Shown: positions 54,545 through 63,973, counted from the stretch's first letter. The stretch is DNA of 64,000 bases from an uncultured Amylibacter sp. (GCA_947497475.1 CANMGS010000002.1:372001-436000); one strand, 5' to 3'. Translations and numbers: made by a program. The notes: a model not told the origin generated them from the sequence alone.

Positions 54545-54735
54545 AAGAAAAAAGCCAGAGAGCATAAAGCATCTCTGGCTGAAAGTTTATGTTATTCAGC
54601 GAGCAGGCTAAATAACGGCAGTGCGGGTTTCGAAAAACCCAGCAGGTATCACAGGCGTGATAAGTGTATGCCGGTTTGGCAAATAAGGCCCAGTGCAGCG
54701 GCGGTCATTTCTCCCGGTTATGACCGCCGCGCTTG
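54545..54735 (-). ncRNA. Candidate structured RNA upstream of phoR
   Basis: Read on the minus strand, three hairpins occur in order: GCGGCGGTCAT/ATGACCGCCGC (54698-54730), GGGTTT-TTCG-AAACCC (about 54626-54641, a UUCG-type tetraloop) and AGCCAGAGA/TCTCTGGCT (54553-54580) followed by TTTTTT. The last is a proper intrinsic terminator. It could be an independent small RNA or an attenuated leader of phoR. The 5' end is not defined and no known RNA family was recognised (not 4.5S, tmRNA or RNase P by motif). Confidence 0.45.
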
Positions 54736-55244
54736 GGATAGCAAATGCAGCTAAAGTGTAGCTAGGGCTGCATATGCAAGCGTGAATAATGTTAAGGTCT
54801 GGATGAGGGCGGTCGACATTGTACAATGTCTTGCAGCGAGTGTTTGTGACTGTAAATCTGACCGAGAATACTTGGAGGGTACAAAGTCAAATTTATGTGT
54901 CATCAGACAGTCAGGTGCCATCATTTACCTTTTTACATTCACGCCGTTTAAGCGTTGTCTTCTTTTCGTTTTGTGGCTTTTAGGCCTGTTTAAGTTCCGA
55001 CGTTATGTCGTGTGCTCGTTTGTTGAGAACAGGTTTACCAATTGTGGCGAAATTGAGAAGAAAAAAATGACAGCTTTCGTAAAACACTCTGTTTCGCACA
55101 TGGAAATTATCCATAAAAACAGTGTTGTACGGCAGTATCTTGTAGTTTTAATGATAGGATGAGGCACATATAGTGGCAAAATTTTTTGCCTTATTTGTGT
55201 CTAAATTGGCCTTATTTGGTGCCTTATTTGCCTTTAGACAGGGT

Positions 55245-55292
55245 GTGAAGGGCGGCTTGTTGCGAATATGCAACGCAAATTCCGCCCCTCAC
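55245..55292 (-). terminator. Long hairpin after the aminotransferase gene
   Basis: GTGAAGGGCGG pairs with CCGCCCCTCAC (one G-U on the minus-strand RNA), with an inner GTTGC/GCAAC stem. It is 12 bp beyond the aminotransferase stop and has no U-tract, so it may be a stabilising 3' end. Confidence 0.6.
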
Positions 55293-55304
55293 GTGAATCA
55301 ATGA

Positions 55305-56681
55305 TTAACCAAATACACGACCCAATGCAGCGTCGATTGCATCAACGATGATATCGATGTCTGCTTTTGTTACGATCAATGCAGGAGATAGGCACAATGT
55401 GTTGTTGTAACCTGGTAGTGAACGGTTTGTTGAACCGATGATCACACCGTTTGCCATACAGTCGCCAACAACCGCTTGAACCAATTTTTCTTCTACTGGT
55501 TCTTTTGTCTCACGGTTTGCAACAAGTTCTGCGCCAAGGAACAAACCTTTGCCGCGTACGTCGCCGATGACTTCGTGCTTTTCTTTCAGCTCTTCCAAAC
55601 GGCCTAGGCAGTATTCACCCATTTTCTGGCAGTTTTCCAAAAGACCTTCTTCTTCGATGATCTGCATGTTTTCGATCGCTGCAGCAGGGCCCGCTGTACA
55701 GCCGCCGAATGTAGATACATCACGGAAGTAGCTCATCGGGTCAGAAGCATCTTCTTTGAACATGTTGAACACTTTTTCAGTTGTCACTGTACAAGAGATA
55801 GCCGCGTAACCAGAAGCAACACCTTTGGCCATCGTTACGAAGTCAGGCTGGATGTCGAAGTGTTGGTAACCGAACCAAGTACCTGTACGGCCGATGCCGC
55901 AAACAACTTCGTCGATGTGAAGTAGGATGTCATACTTCTTACAAAGTGCTTGAATGCCTTCCCAGTAACCTTTTGGTGGAACGATAACACCGCCACCAGC
56001 TGTGATTGGCTCAAGACACATTAGGCCGATTGTTTCTGGACCTTCGCGTAAGATTACTTCTTCTGTCGCACGTACACATGCTGCACCGTAATCTTCTTCG
56101 CCGTATTGGTCGTGATATTCCAAGCAATGTGGAACTTCTACGAAGCCAGGTGTGTAAGGGCCATATTGCGCTTTACGCTGTTCTTGGCCAGTTGCAGACA
56201 ATGTTGTGATTGTTGTGCCGTGGTAATCGCGGTGACGGTAAAGGATTTTATGCTTCTTGCCGTCGTGCTTTGCATGGCTGATTTGGCGAACAATTTTGAA
56301 AACTTTTTCGTTCGCTTCTGAACCAGAGTTTGAATAGTAAACACGGCTCATGCCTGGCATTTTGTCAATCAACATATCCGCAAAGATCGCAGCAGGGATA
56401 GAACCGTTTGTTTGTGCAAAGTAGTTCATTTTCACCAACTGATCGCGCACAGCATCTGCAACACGCTCACGGCCATAGCCGATGTTGACTGTCCAAACAC
56501 CACCAGACACAGCATCAAGATGCTCTTTGCCTTTTTGGTCCCATACACGCATACCTTTGCCTTCAACGATGATACGTGGGTCATTGGTTTCGTATGGTTT
56601 ATGCTGGCTTAGGTGATGCCAAACATGTTCGCGGTCGTTGTCAACGATATCTTGAATATCGTTCGTGGCAAGATAGTCCAT
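55305..56681 (-). CDS. tpa: Class III aminotransferase, probable taurine-pyruvate aminotransferase
   Basis: 458 residues. HLDAVSGGVWTVNIGYGRERVADAVRDQLVKMNYFAQTNGS and HDGKKHKILYRHRDYHGTTITTLSATGQ are typical of omega-amino acid:pyruvate aminotransferases of the Tpa group in Rhodobacteraceae. The PLP lysine is in MAKGVASGYAAI, the aspartate in LLHIDEVVCGIGRTG. It would transfer the taurine amino group to pyruvate, giving sulfoacetaldehyde and alanine. No xsc or tau transport genes are near, so the name is likely but not certain; other beta-alanine-type substrates remain possible. Confidence 0.72.
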   Translation of the reverse strand: MDYLATNDIQDIVDNDREHVWHHLSQHKPYETNDPRIIVEGKGMRVWDQKGKEHLDAVSGGVWTVNIGYGRERVADAVRDQLVKMNYFAQTNGSIPAAIFADMLIDKMPGMSRVYYSNSGSEANEKVFKIVRQISHAKHDGKKHKILYRHRDYHGTTITTLSATGQEQRKAQYGPYTPGFVEVPHCLEYHDQYGEEDYGAACVRATEEVILREGPETIGLMCLEPITAGGGVIVPPKGYWEGIQALCKKYDILLHIDEVVCGIGRTGTWFGYQHFDIQPDFVTMAKGVASGYAAISCTVTTEKVFNMFKEDASDPMSYFRDVSTFGGCTAGPAAAIENMQIIEEEGLLENCQKMGEYCLGRLEELKEKHEVIGDVRGKGLFLGAELVANRETKEPVEEKLVQAVVGDCMANGVIIGSTNRSLPGYNNTLCLSPALIVTKADIDIIVDAIDAALGRVFG

Positions 56682-56907
56682 AAGGAACCTCCATAAAAAT
56701 AAAGATAATCATTTAGCATGATAACGGAATGACAATGTCAGGGAAAATTGAGTCTGTCAGGGGGCTTTTTATCAGTTTCGGGGATTCAATTCACAGTTTC
56801 GGGAAACGTGAAACTTTGCCCTGTTTTTTCACGAAAATTTACCTTGTATCCAACTATAGCTGGGTGAAACAAATTGGGTTTTTTTAAGCTTCGGATTATC
56901 AAAAGCT

Positions 56908-56942
56908 AAAAGCGACACTTTTCCGTTGGAATTGTCGCTTTT
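56908..56942 (-). terminator. Terminator of the alpha/beta hydrolase gene
   Basis: AAAAGCGACA and TGTCGCTTTT are perfect complements around a 15-nt loop. It begins 8 bp after the hydrolase stop codon on the minus strand, followed by AGCTTTTG. Confidence 0.75.
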
Positions 56943-56949
56943 GAAACTT

Positions 56950-57744
56950 TCATTTCAAGTGTGCTTCAATGGCGTGATTTACCGCATCTGGTTGCTCAAT
57001 TGTTGCGGAATGACCTGCCCTTTCTATCAATTGGAACTTGGCGTTCGGAATAGCATCTGCAATGCGTTGCCCTTTAGCAGGTATCGTTGCGACATCCTCT
57101 GTACCGACTGCAACAAGTGTTGGAGTAATAATATCTCCCAACCGATCATAGACAGCGGTACGTTCGATGACACCTGAAACCGCTCGCGTAATCCCTTTGC
57201 GATCATGACTTGCAATATGCTGACGCCAGAAATCACGTTCTGACTTACGATTAGGATCTGTCATAAAGGTACTGCCAAACAATATTGGCATAACTTTAGA
57301 GGTAACAATTTTCAAACCAAACCAACGCGCGACAAAATTCAATGTTCTATAGCTTTTTGCATTCTCCGCAGGCTCTGCATCCGCGCTTGTGTCCAAAAGC
57401 GTAAGAGATTTCAGTATGTCTGGCCTATGTATTGCCAAGCGCATACCCACGAATCCCCCCATAGACAGGCCGACAAAATGACAGGGACCAATATCTAATG
57501 CCGAAATAAGCGCAGCGGCATCATCGGCCAATGTGTCCATATCATAGCCATCAGCCGTGACTTCACTGTTGGCTTGGCCACGGTGATCATATGCAATGCA
57601 TCTGTAGTGTTTTGAGAAATATTCGATCTGGCGCGCAAACATTTCGTTAGACATCAACAATCCATGTGAAAACAGGATTGTTTCGTCACCGGTTCCTGCA
57701 TCCGTATAAAATAAGTCTACGCCGTTTACAGTTATACGAGGCAT
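56950..57744 (-). CDS. Alpha/beta hydrolase (3-oxoadipate enol-lactonase-like)
   Basis: 264 residues. VNGVDLFYTDAGTGDETILFSHGLLMSN gives the oxyanion strand, GLSMGGFVGMRLAIHRP the nucleophile elbow (Ser in GLSMG), DVATIP region the acid and RAGHSATIEQP the His. The family includes PcaD-like enol-lactonases and other esterases. Two genes upstream on the same strand is a DUF2237 protein; no aromatic-ring pathway genes are near. Confidence 0.85.
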   Translation of the reverse strand: MPRITVNGVDLFYTDAGTGDETILFSHGLLMSNEMFARQIEYFSKHYRCIAYDHRGQANSEVTADGYDMDTLADDAAALISALDIGPCHFVGLSMGGFVGMRLAIHRPDILKSLTLLDTSADAEPAENAKSYRTLNFVARWFGLKIVTSKVMPILFGSTFMTDPNRKSERDFWRQHIASHDRKGITRAVSGVIERTAVYDRLGDIITPTLVAVGTEDVATIPAKGQRIADAIPNAKFQLIERAGHSATIEQPDAVNHAIEAHLK

Positions 57745-57762
57745 GTCAGCTCCTGATTTAGA

Positions 57763-58155
57763 TTAATTCACATCTAAAGCTTTTGCGCGCAAAATGGCAA
57801 ATGGAATGGTTTCAAGCGTGTTTATATGCGTGCTTTGCAAAACCACATGTGGTGCTTTATCAAAAGCATCTGCTTCGGCCCAACGATCGGCGCATAGACA
57901 CCAACGATCTCCTGGCTTTAAGCCAGCAAAGCCAAATTCTGGGCGGGGCGTTGATAAATCATTGCCGCGCATTCTGGAAAATTCTAGAAATTCTTCGGTC
58001 ACCTCTACACAAACTGTATGCTTACCTTTGTCATCAGGACCTGTATTGCAACATCCATCGCGGTAAAAGCCTGTGATGGGATCAATAGAGCAGGGCTTAA
58101 GCGGTTCACCAACGACGTTTATGCTCTCGTCTATCTCGATCTTATATTCTGCCAT
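57763..58155 (-). CDS. DUF2237 family protein
   Basis: 130 residues from ATG 58155 (MAEYKIEIDESINVVGEPLKPCS); the frame to 58203 adds an unlikely extension. The Cys-rich core DPITGFYRDGCCNTGPDDKGKHTVCVEVTEEFLEFSRMRGNDLSTPRPEFGFAGLKPGDRWCLCADRW is the DUF2237 signature. Function unknown; conserved cysteines suggest metal or redox chemistry. It lies 18 bp upstream of the alpha/beta hydrolase start on the same strand. Confidence 0.88.
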   Translation of the reverse strand: MAEYKIEIDESINVVGEPLKPCSIDPITGFYRDGCCNTGPDDKGKHTVCVEVTEEFLEFSRMRGNDLSTPRPEFGFAGLKPGDRWCLCADRWAEADAFDKAPHVVLQSTHINTLETIPFAILRAKALDVN

Positions 58156-58213
58156 GGGGTATCTTTCGTGACTTTCGTAGATATCATAACAAATATTAAT
58201 CAATAAATGTGAA

Positions 58214-58247
58214 AAAACCTGCTCAATTTTGGGGTTGAGCAGGTTTT
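58214..58247 (-). terminator. Terminator of the TPR gene
   Basis: AAAACCTGCTCAA and TTGAGCAGGTTTT form a 13-bp stem; on the minus strand it is followed by TTTTTTC. It lies 25 bp after the TPR stop. Confidence 0.88.
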
Positions 58248-58272
58248 CGTGACAGGAGATAGGATTGTTGAA

Positions 58273-58818
58273 TTAGTAATTCAACGTTGTGTCACCTTGG
58301 ATAGCACGTGACAAACTTTCATAGGCCCAGTTATCTGTGCCGCTGATATCTTCGATCAGTGCCAATTGCTCTTTTGCTCCTGCAATATCGCCAACTTGCA
58401 TCTTAGCTTGTCCAAAATATGAACGTGCAAGGATATACTTTGGATCAATTGCCAATGCCTGTTCGTAAAACTCTACTGCACGTTTCGTGTAACCAAGCTT
58501 GCGGTTTGTGAAGCCTTTGTAATTTAAGATACGCGGATCTTGTTGATTGGCAGCTAAATCTAGCAGTTCTAATGCGCCTTCATAACGGCCTGCATATGCC
58601 AATTCGCGCGCGTTTTTATAAATACCATCATCGCTTAATTCGCTCTTTTGGATTTTTACACATTTGCCTTTGGCTTCATCCCAGATTTTGTGCTTCTTAC
58701 ATTTCTGAGTAGTTTCTGTTGGCTTTGGTGGCTCGCTACTATCTGATCCTGCAGCAAACGTCGGTGATGCGATTGCCAATGCTACAGCTGCTGCCGCTAA
58801 AGATGATGATAAATTCAT
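58273..58818 (-). CDS. Exported tetratricopeptide-repeat protein
   Basis: 181 residues from ATG 58818 with a signal peptide (MNLSSSLAAAAVALAIASPTFAAG). The mature part has two to three TPR helices, for example YAGRYEGALELLDLAANQQDPRILNYKGFTNRKLGYTKRAVEFYEQALAIDPKYILARSYFGQAKM. TPR modules mediate protein contacts; a periplasmic scaffold or lipoprotein-like role is possible. No function assigned. Confidence 0.8.
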   Translation of the reverse strand: MNLSSSLAAAAVALAIASPTFAAGSDSSEPPKPTETTQKCKKHKIWDEAKGKCVKIQKSELSDDGIYKNARELAYAGRYEGALELLDLAANQQDPRILNYKGFTNRKLGYTKRAVEFYEQALAIDPKYILARSYFGQAKMQVGDIAGAKEQLALIEDISGTDNWAYESLSRAIQGDTTLNY

Positions 58819-58924
58819 AATGTGCTCCGAGTTGGTTGTTCTATGTATAGTAAACAACTGGAACAGGGATTTATTCTAATCTTTTTTTCATCTTCACGCC
58901 CATGTGAGGTTATGTGAAGTTTTC

Positions 58925-58954
58925 ATAAAAAAGCCCACCAATAATGGCAGGCTT
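58925..58954 (-). terminator. Terminator of the S6-S18-L9 operon
   Basis: AAGCCCACC (58931-58939) pairs with GGCAGGCTT (58946-58954), with two G-U pairs in the minus-strand RNA, followed there by TTTTTTATG. Located 26 bp after the rplI stop. Confidence 0.75.
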
Positions 58955-58980
58955 TAATTTCGTTTGAAGACCGTAAAAGC

Positions 58981-59622
58981 TTATGCTTTTGTCTCTTCTT
59001 CTGATGTTTCTTCAGCAGCTTCTTCTGCAGGAGCTTCATCTGCTTCGTCTGCAAGATCTTCTGCTGCAGCTGCGCCCATATCATCGAACAATTCAGCAAT
59101 TTCGAATTCAGCTTCTGCTTCTGCTTCAGCTGCCAATTCTTGAATTGATTTACCAGAGGCTTGAAGTTCTGCTTCTTCTTGTGAACGTGCAACGTTCACT
59201 TGAATTGTGCAGGAAACTTCTGGGTGAAGGTTCACAGTCATCTCGTGCACACCAAGTTCTTTGATTGGTGCGTCCAAAGCAACTTGCTTTTTCACTAGTG
59301 TAAAGCCAGCTTCTGTTGCAACTTCAGCTGCGTCACGTGTCGTAACAGAGCCGTAAAGTGCGCCAGAATCTGATGCTGAACGAATCACGATGAACTGTTG
59401 ACCGTCCAATTTAGCAGCAACTGCGTCTGCTTCTTTTTTGGTCTCAAGATTCTGTGCTTCTAGTTGAGCTTTTTGAGCTTCGAACTGCGCTTTGTTGCCT
59501 TCAGTTGCACGAAGTGCTTTGCCTTGTGGCAATAGGAAGTTGCGTGCGAAACCTTGTTTCACAGATACAACATCACCCATCTGACCAAGCTTAGCAACGC
59601 GTTCTAGTAGGATAACATCCAT
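58981..59622 (-). CDS. rplI: 50S ribosomal protein L9, with acidic C-terminal extension
   Basis: 213 residues, against about 150 in most bacteria. The conserved N-terminus [36 protein letters not shown] binds 23S rRNA, and the second domain ends near residue 150. The last 60 residues are a run of Glu, Ala and Asp ([35 protein letters not shown]), as commonly seen in alphaproteobacteria. Last gene of the S6-S18-L9 operon. Confidence 0.95.
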   Translation of the reverse strand: MDVILLERVAKLGQMGDVVSVKQGFARNFLLPQGKALRATEGNKAQFEAQKAQLEAQNLETKKEADAVAAKLDGQQFIVIRSASDSGALYGSVTTRDAAEVATEAGFTLVKKQVALDAPIKELGVHEMTVNLHPEVSCTIQVNVARSQEEAELQASGKSIQELAAEAEAEAEFEIAELFDDMGAAAAEDLADEADEAPAEEAAEETSEEETKA

Positions 59623-59633
59623 TGAATTTCTCC

Positions 59634-59861
59634 TTACTTAACTGCGTATGGCAGTAGGGCTAGGAAACGTGCGCGTTTGATTGCTTTTGCAAGCTCGCGT
59701 TGTTTCTTTGCAGACACTGCAGTGATACGTGATGGAACGATTTTGCCGCGCTCAGATACGTAGCGCTGTAGCAATTTAACGTCTTTATAATCGATAGCCG
59801 GAGCATTCTCACCAGAGAATGGGCAGGACTTGCGACGACGGAAAAATGGTTTGTTTGCCAT
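59634..59861 (-). CDS. rpsR: 30S ribosomal protein S18
   Basis: 75 residues with [62 protein letters not shown], the typical S18 sequence. S18 pairs with S6 at the platform of the small subunit. It lies between rpsF and rplI. Confidence 0.97.
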   Translation of the reverse strand: MANKPFFRRRKSCPFSGENAPAIDYKDVKLLQRYVSERGKIVPSRITAVSAKKQRELAKAIKRARFLALLPYAVK

Positions 59862-59877
59862 GGTTTAAGTCCTTCTC

Positions 59878-60231
59878 TTAACGGTTTCTACGTTTTTCTT
59901 CTTTAGCTGATTTAGCCTGAACAACCACTGAAGGGCCTTCTTCATGCTCATCAACACGGATAGTCATCACGCGCATTACGTCGTCGTGTAGACGCATAAG
60001 GCGTTCCATCTCAGCAACAGCAGGTGCTGGTGCGTCTGATTTAAGGAATGCGTAGTGACCCTTACGGTTTTTGTTAATTTTATAGGCCATTGTTTTAAGA
60101 CCCCAATATTCTTGATCAACAACTTTACCACCGTTGTCAGCAAGAACAGCGCCGAAGTGTTCAATAAGACCTTCAGCTTGCGCGTTGGACAAGTCCTGAC
60201 GCGAGATAAATGTATGCTCGTAGAGCGCCAT
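59878..60231 (-). CDS. rpsF: 30S ribosomal protein S6
   Basis: 117 residues from ATG 60231 (MALYEHTFISRQDLSNAQAEGLIEHF); the open frame to 60300 is only leader. KGHYAFLKSDAPAPAVAEMERLMRLHDDVMRVMTIRVDEHEEGPSVV is the S6 core. It binds S18 on the platform. First gene of the operon; the leader may hold the usual S6:S18 autoregulatory site, but no clear match was checked. Confidence 0.96.
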   Translation of the reverse strand: MALYEHTFISRQDLSNAQAEGLIEHFGAVLADNGGKVVDQEYWGLKTMAYKINKNRKGHYAFLKSDAPAPAVAEMERLMRLHDDVMRVMTIRVDEHEEGPSVVVQAKSAKEEKRRNR

Positions 60232-60458
60232 TATATTCACCATTTTCAAGCGTGCTTCAAAATCTGGGCTATATCTTCCGCACCCAAATACGAGAGGCAA
60301 CCGCGTTTCAATAATTTACGGAAGATGCGCGCTTATACTGCTATGGTAGAAAATGGCAAGGGAAAGCGTCTGTTTTTACAAGAAAACATAGTTTTTGCAC
60401 ATTGCTGAAATACTGTATTCTTAAACATATAAAAACAAGCAGTTTATGGGGCAAAACA

Positions 60459-62147
60459 ATGATCAGGCGCAGACGCCCAAAAGTGACAAGTAAAATACTG
60501 CTTTTTGCTGGATTACTGTTTCTAAGTGCGGGGCTTTTGGCGGCGTTTTTCACAGCGGGCACGATGACATATGGCTATATGAAAGCTGCAAGTTGGACAG
60601 CTGTGCCTGCGCAAATCGATACTCTGGAATATAAAATTAGCTATGGCGACAGCACGACTTATACCGTCGAAGCGCAATATCGTTATGTTGTGGATGGGCA
60701 GGAATACACCAATACACGCGTCGCGCTGAGTACGGGCTATGATAACGTTGGGACGTTTTGGTATGATCTTCACCGCAAACTTAAGCGTGAAAAACAACGC
60801 GATGATGTTTATGCATGGGTGGATTTAGACAACCCACAGAACGCATTATTGGATCGCAGTTTCAGATGGCGCATGGTCGTCTTTGGCTCGATCTTTCTGA
60901 TCATGTTTGGAATGTTTGGCATTGGTATGATTTGGGGGGCGTTTTTACCCGAAAAGACCAAAGAGGACAGAAAAGCAGAGGCCCGATCCGGTATTAAAAG
61001 TGATGAGGCATCCAGCTATAAATTCATTTTTTACTTTGGTTTGCTGTTCTTTCTCGCAGGATCAGGTTTCACTGCTTTGATCATCCCTGATGTGCTGAAA
61101 GGTCAGAACCTTGCGGCTCTTTTGGTTTTGCTATTCCCAGTTATTGGCGCGTTAATAATGGCATTTGCTTGGCGTTCTAAGCGATCATATCAACTGATCG
61201 GAGAAACACTTTTGTTTCCAGACCCCGTAATAGGGGCGATCGGTGGCCAAGCCGGCGGGCATTTCGAAATCAATAGCCGTACAGACGGCAGCCCAGTTAC
61301 TATGCGTTTAACTTGTAGCGAAAGTCGCAAATCTGGTGATGATACGTACACATCTATCATTTGGCAGGACACAACCACAGCTTATGCAAAATCCATTGTT
61401 GACGGATCACGCGTACATTTCGTGTTTGATGTGCCTGCGGAACTTCCCGAAGAGGGTAAAAGCGGTAAGCATCGTAGCGTAGATTGGGAATTAAGCTGTG
61501 ATGCAAAACTGGAAATAAACGGCGAAACAGTTCCAATGACCCGCACTTGGGACATTCCAATGGAAAAAAGCACACGTACCAGCCGTGCGATGGCCTATGT
61601 TCCCAGCCATTTTTCAAGAACTGTTGAGGCAAGGGAAGAAGAGGCTGCTCAAGAAAGCGCTGCCGATCAAATCCCAATCGAAGATTTAGGTGGGGATATC
61701 AGTATCACAAGTGCATCTGCGCGCGATTTGAAACTGACCATTCCGTTTGCTGGGGTTGGGCTGCTCTTTGCTGGTATTGGATACTTCCTGATTGATGAAT
61801 GGTTCGGTGGATATTTCTTCTTAATCTTAGGTCTCGGCTTTGCCATTCCAAGTCTATTCACCATGGGGCGCCGTTTGAATGTTTTGGTGAACACAACGGA
61901 CAAGATCATTTTTATGGGACGCAGTTGGTTCTTTATCCCGCTGTATACGCGCAGATTAACATACTCAGACCCATCAGAATTTTCGATCGTTGAAACCTCA
62001 TCAAGTTCTTCTGACAAAATCCAAACTGTTTATTATGCTTTATATGCAGAGCGTGATGGCAAAAAACTGAAATTGGCAGAGGGTGTTCAGGGGGAAAGAG
62101 CAGCAGAAGCTTTGTTAGCTGCAGTAAAAGAAAAGCTCTTTGGGTAA
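60459..62147 (+). CDS. DUF3592 domain membrane protein
   Basis: 562 residues from ATG 60459. It has about five to seven hydrophobic segments, including near residues 12-30, 140-160, 190-210, 215-235, 430-470. A DUF3592 module reads WTAVPAQIDTLEYKISYGDSTTYTVEAQYRYVVDGQEYTNTRVALSTGYDN, followed by soluble beta-rich regions. Function unknown. It is divergent from the S6 operon and alone before fabD. Confidence 0.8.
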   Translation: MIRRRRPKVTSKILLFAGLLFLSAGLLAAFFTAGTMTYGYMKAASWTAVPAQIDTLEYKISYGDSTTYTVEAQYRYVVDGQEYTNTRVALSTGYDNVGTFWYDLHRKLKREKQRDDVYAWVDLDNPQNALLDRSFRWRMVVFGSIFLIMFGMFGIGMIWGAFLPEKTKEDRKAEARSGIKSDEASSYKFIFYFGLLFFLAGSGFTALIIPDVLKGQNLAALLVLLFPVIGALIMAFAWRSKRSYQLIGETLLFPDPVIGAIGGQAGGHFEINSRTDGSPVTMRLTCSESRKSGDDTYTSIIWQDTTTAYAKSIVDGSRVHFVFDVPAELPEEGKSGKHRSVDWELSCDAKLEINGETVPMTRTWDIPMEKSTRTSRAMAYVPSHFSRTVEAREEEAAQESAADQIPIEDLGGDISITSASARDLKLTIPFAGVGLLFAGIGYFLIDEWFGGYFFLILGLGFAIPSLFTMGRRLNVLVNTTDKIIFMGRSWFFIPLYTRRLTYSDPSEFSIVETSSSSSDKIQTVYYALYAERDGKKLKLAEGVQGERAAEALLAAVKEKLFG

Positions 62148-62222
62148 GCGTTGTTTGTTAAGGCTGGACGTAGCGTCATCAGCATCTTAAAAAGATATGA
62201 ACGCAATTATTAAGAGATATCC

Positions 62223-63161
62223 ATGACACGCGCATTTGTTTTCCCTGGTCAGGGCGCCCAAACCATCGGTATGGGCAAAGAATTGGCTGACGCATACCCA
62301 GCCGCCAAAGCAGTTTTCGAAGCCGTAGACGAGGCTTTAGGTGAAAACTTATCAGGCTTGATCTGGGGTGGTGATATCGCCGATCTTACTTTGACCGAAA
62401 ACGCGCAACCTGCATTGATGGCGACATCGATTGCAGCAATGGAGGCTTTGAAAGCCGAAGGTGTGGGCATTGATGCCGCATCATTCGTGGCTGGTCACTC
62501 ATTGGGCGAATATTCGGCATTATGTGCTGCGGGCTCTCTGTCACTTGCGGATACAGCACGTTTGCTACGTATTCGCGGTAAAGCGATGCAAGAAGCGGTT
62601 CCTGTCGGCATCGGTGCTATGGCGGCATTGTTGGGGCTGGATTTTGAAACAGCCCAAGCCGTTGCGGATGAAGCGGCTCAAGGCGAGGTGTGTCAGGCGG
62701 CGAATGACAATGATCCGACACAGGTTGTTGTATCTGGTCACAAAGAAGCCGTTGAGCGTGCCTGTGACATTGCAAAAGAGAAGGGTGCCAAGCGTGCGAT
62801 GCTATTGCCAGTCTCTGCTCCATTCCACTGCGCATTGATGCAACCAGCCGCTGACCGTATGGCAGAAGCTTTGGCAGAGGTGACAATTTCTGATCCAGCT
62901 GTGCCTGTTGTGGCAAACGTTTTGGCTGCATCTAATGACGATGGCAGTGCGATTGCAGATTTACTGGTTCAGCAGGTCACAGGGTCTGTACGTTGGCGCG
63001 AAAGTGTTGGGTATATGGCAGCACAAGGTGTGACAGAAATTTATGAAATCGGCGCGGGTAAAGCCCTGTCAGGGATGATCCGCCGTATCGAACGCGAGAT
63101 TGCCTGTACGGCCGTCAATAACGCAGATAATGTTGCAGCTGTTGCTGCAGACTTAGCTTAA
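62223..63161 (+). CDS. fabD: Malonyl-CoA:ACP transacylase
   Basis: 312 residues. FVFPGQGAQTIGMGKELADAYPAAK and GHSLGEYSALCAAGSLSLADTARLL hold the active Ser (GHSLG). The later His is in PVSAPFHCALMQPA. It loads malonyl groups on ACP for fatty-acid synthesis. Co-transcribed with fabG, 14 bp downstream. Confidence 0.96.
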   Translation: MTRAFVFPGQGAQTIGMGKELADAYPAAKAVFEAVDEALGENLSGLIWGGDIADLTLTENAQPALMATSIAAMEALKAEGVGIDAASFVAGHSLGEYSALCAAGSLSLADTARLLRIRGKAMQEAVPVGIGAMAALLGLDFETAQAVADEAAQGEVCQAANDNDPTQVVVSGHKEAVERACDIAKEKGAKRAMLLPVSAPFHCALMQPAADRMAEALAEVTISDPAVPVVANVLAASNDDGSAIADLLVQQVTGSVRWRESVGYMAAQGVTEIYEIGAGKALSGMIRRIEREIACTAVNNADNVAAVAADLA

Positions 63162-63175
63162 AGGAAAGCAGATAT

Positions 63176-63913
63176 ATGTTTGATCTAACAGGTAAAAAAG
63201 CACTCGTAACAGGCGCATCTGGCGGTATTGGTGGTGCAATTGCAAAAGCACTTTATGCCCAAGGCGCAACCGTTGCTTTGTCTGGTACACGCGTTGATCC
63301 GCTGAATGCATTGGCTGCTGAATTGGGTGAACGCGCACATGTTGTGCCGTGTAACCTAAGCGATAACGAAGCTGTTTTGGCTTTGGCTGGACAAGCGTCT
63401 GAAGCGATGGGCGGTTTGGATATCTTGGTGAATAACGCAGGTATCACACGCGACAACATCTTTATGCGTATGTCTGACGAAGAATGGCAGCAAGTGATTG
63501 ATGTGAACCTATCGTCCACAATGCGCCTGATGAAATCTGTGATGCGTCCGATGATGAAGCAAAAACACGGCCGCATCATCAATATCACATCCATTGTTGG
63601 TGTGACGGGCAATGCAGGGCAGGTGAACTATGCGGCGTCTAAGGCGGGTATGATCGGTATGACCAAATCATATGCGCAAGAGATTGCAACGCGCGGCATC
63701 ACAGCCAACTGCGTGGCTCCTGGGTTCATCGAAACAGCCATGACAGCCGAGCTGCCAGATGCTGTTAAAGAGAAAATGACAGGCAACATCCCTGCGGGTC
63801 GTATGGGGACACCAGAAGAGATTGCATCAGCTGTATCATACCTCGCTTCAGATGAAGCAAGTTATATCACAGGTCAAACCATTCACGTGAATGGTGGTAT
63901 GGCGATGATTTAA
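63176..63913 (+). CDS. fabG: 3-oxoacyl-ACP reductase
   Basis: 245 residues of the SDR family. NADP-binding ALVTGASGGIGGAIAKALYAQGA, NNAGITRDN, catalytic Ser in NITSIVGVTG, and YAASKAGM with Tyr and Lys. IHVNGGMAMI closes the protein. It reduces 3-oxoacyl-ACP with NADPH. A terminator-like stem begins at 63974, so acpP is probably in a separate transcript outside the window. Confidence 0.96.
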   Translation: MFDLTGKKALVTGASGGIGGAIAKALYAQGATVALSGTRVDPLNALAAELGERAHVVPCNLSDNEAVLALAGQASEAMGGLDILVNNAGITRDNIFMRMSDEEWQQVIDVNLSSTMRLMKSVMRPMMKQKHGRIINITSIVGVTGNAGQVNYAASKAGMIGMTKSYAQEIATRGITANCVAPGFIETAMTAELPDAVKEKMTGNIPAGRMGTPEEIASAVSYLASDEASYITGQTIHVNGGMAMI

Positions 63914-63973
63914 TTGCAATTTTCCAAAGGAAAACTGCAATAAGACTGCGATCAGCAGTCTATAAGCAACCAG

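Larger units (their letters stand above)
54488..55304. other. 817-bp region with no convincing protein gene
   Basis: Between phoR and the aminotransferase. It holds a cluster of strong hairpins (54547-54730), a repeat set GCCTTATTTG at 55188, 55209 and 55221, the palindromic GGCAAAA/TTTTGCC at 55175-55190, and the 3' hairpin of the aminotransferase at 55245-55292. The 126-codon frame at 54782 has no family features or ribosome site. Confidence 0.7.

Noticed and set aside
54545-54735. tmRNA, 4.5S RNA or RNase P RNA
   Set aside because: None of their conserved core sequences is present in the structured region.
54782-55162. 126-codon protein upstream of phoR
   Set aside because: No ribosome site, no recognisable domain, Cys- and Phe-rich shadow-like composition, and it runs across hairpin-rich DNA.
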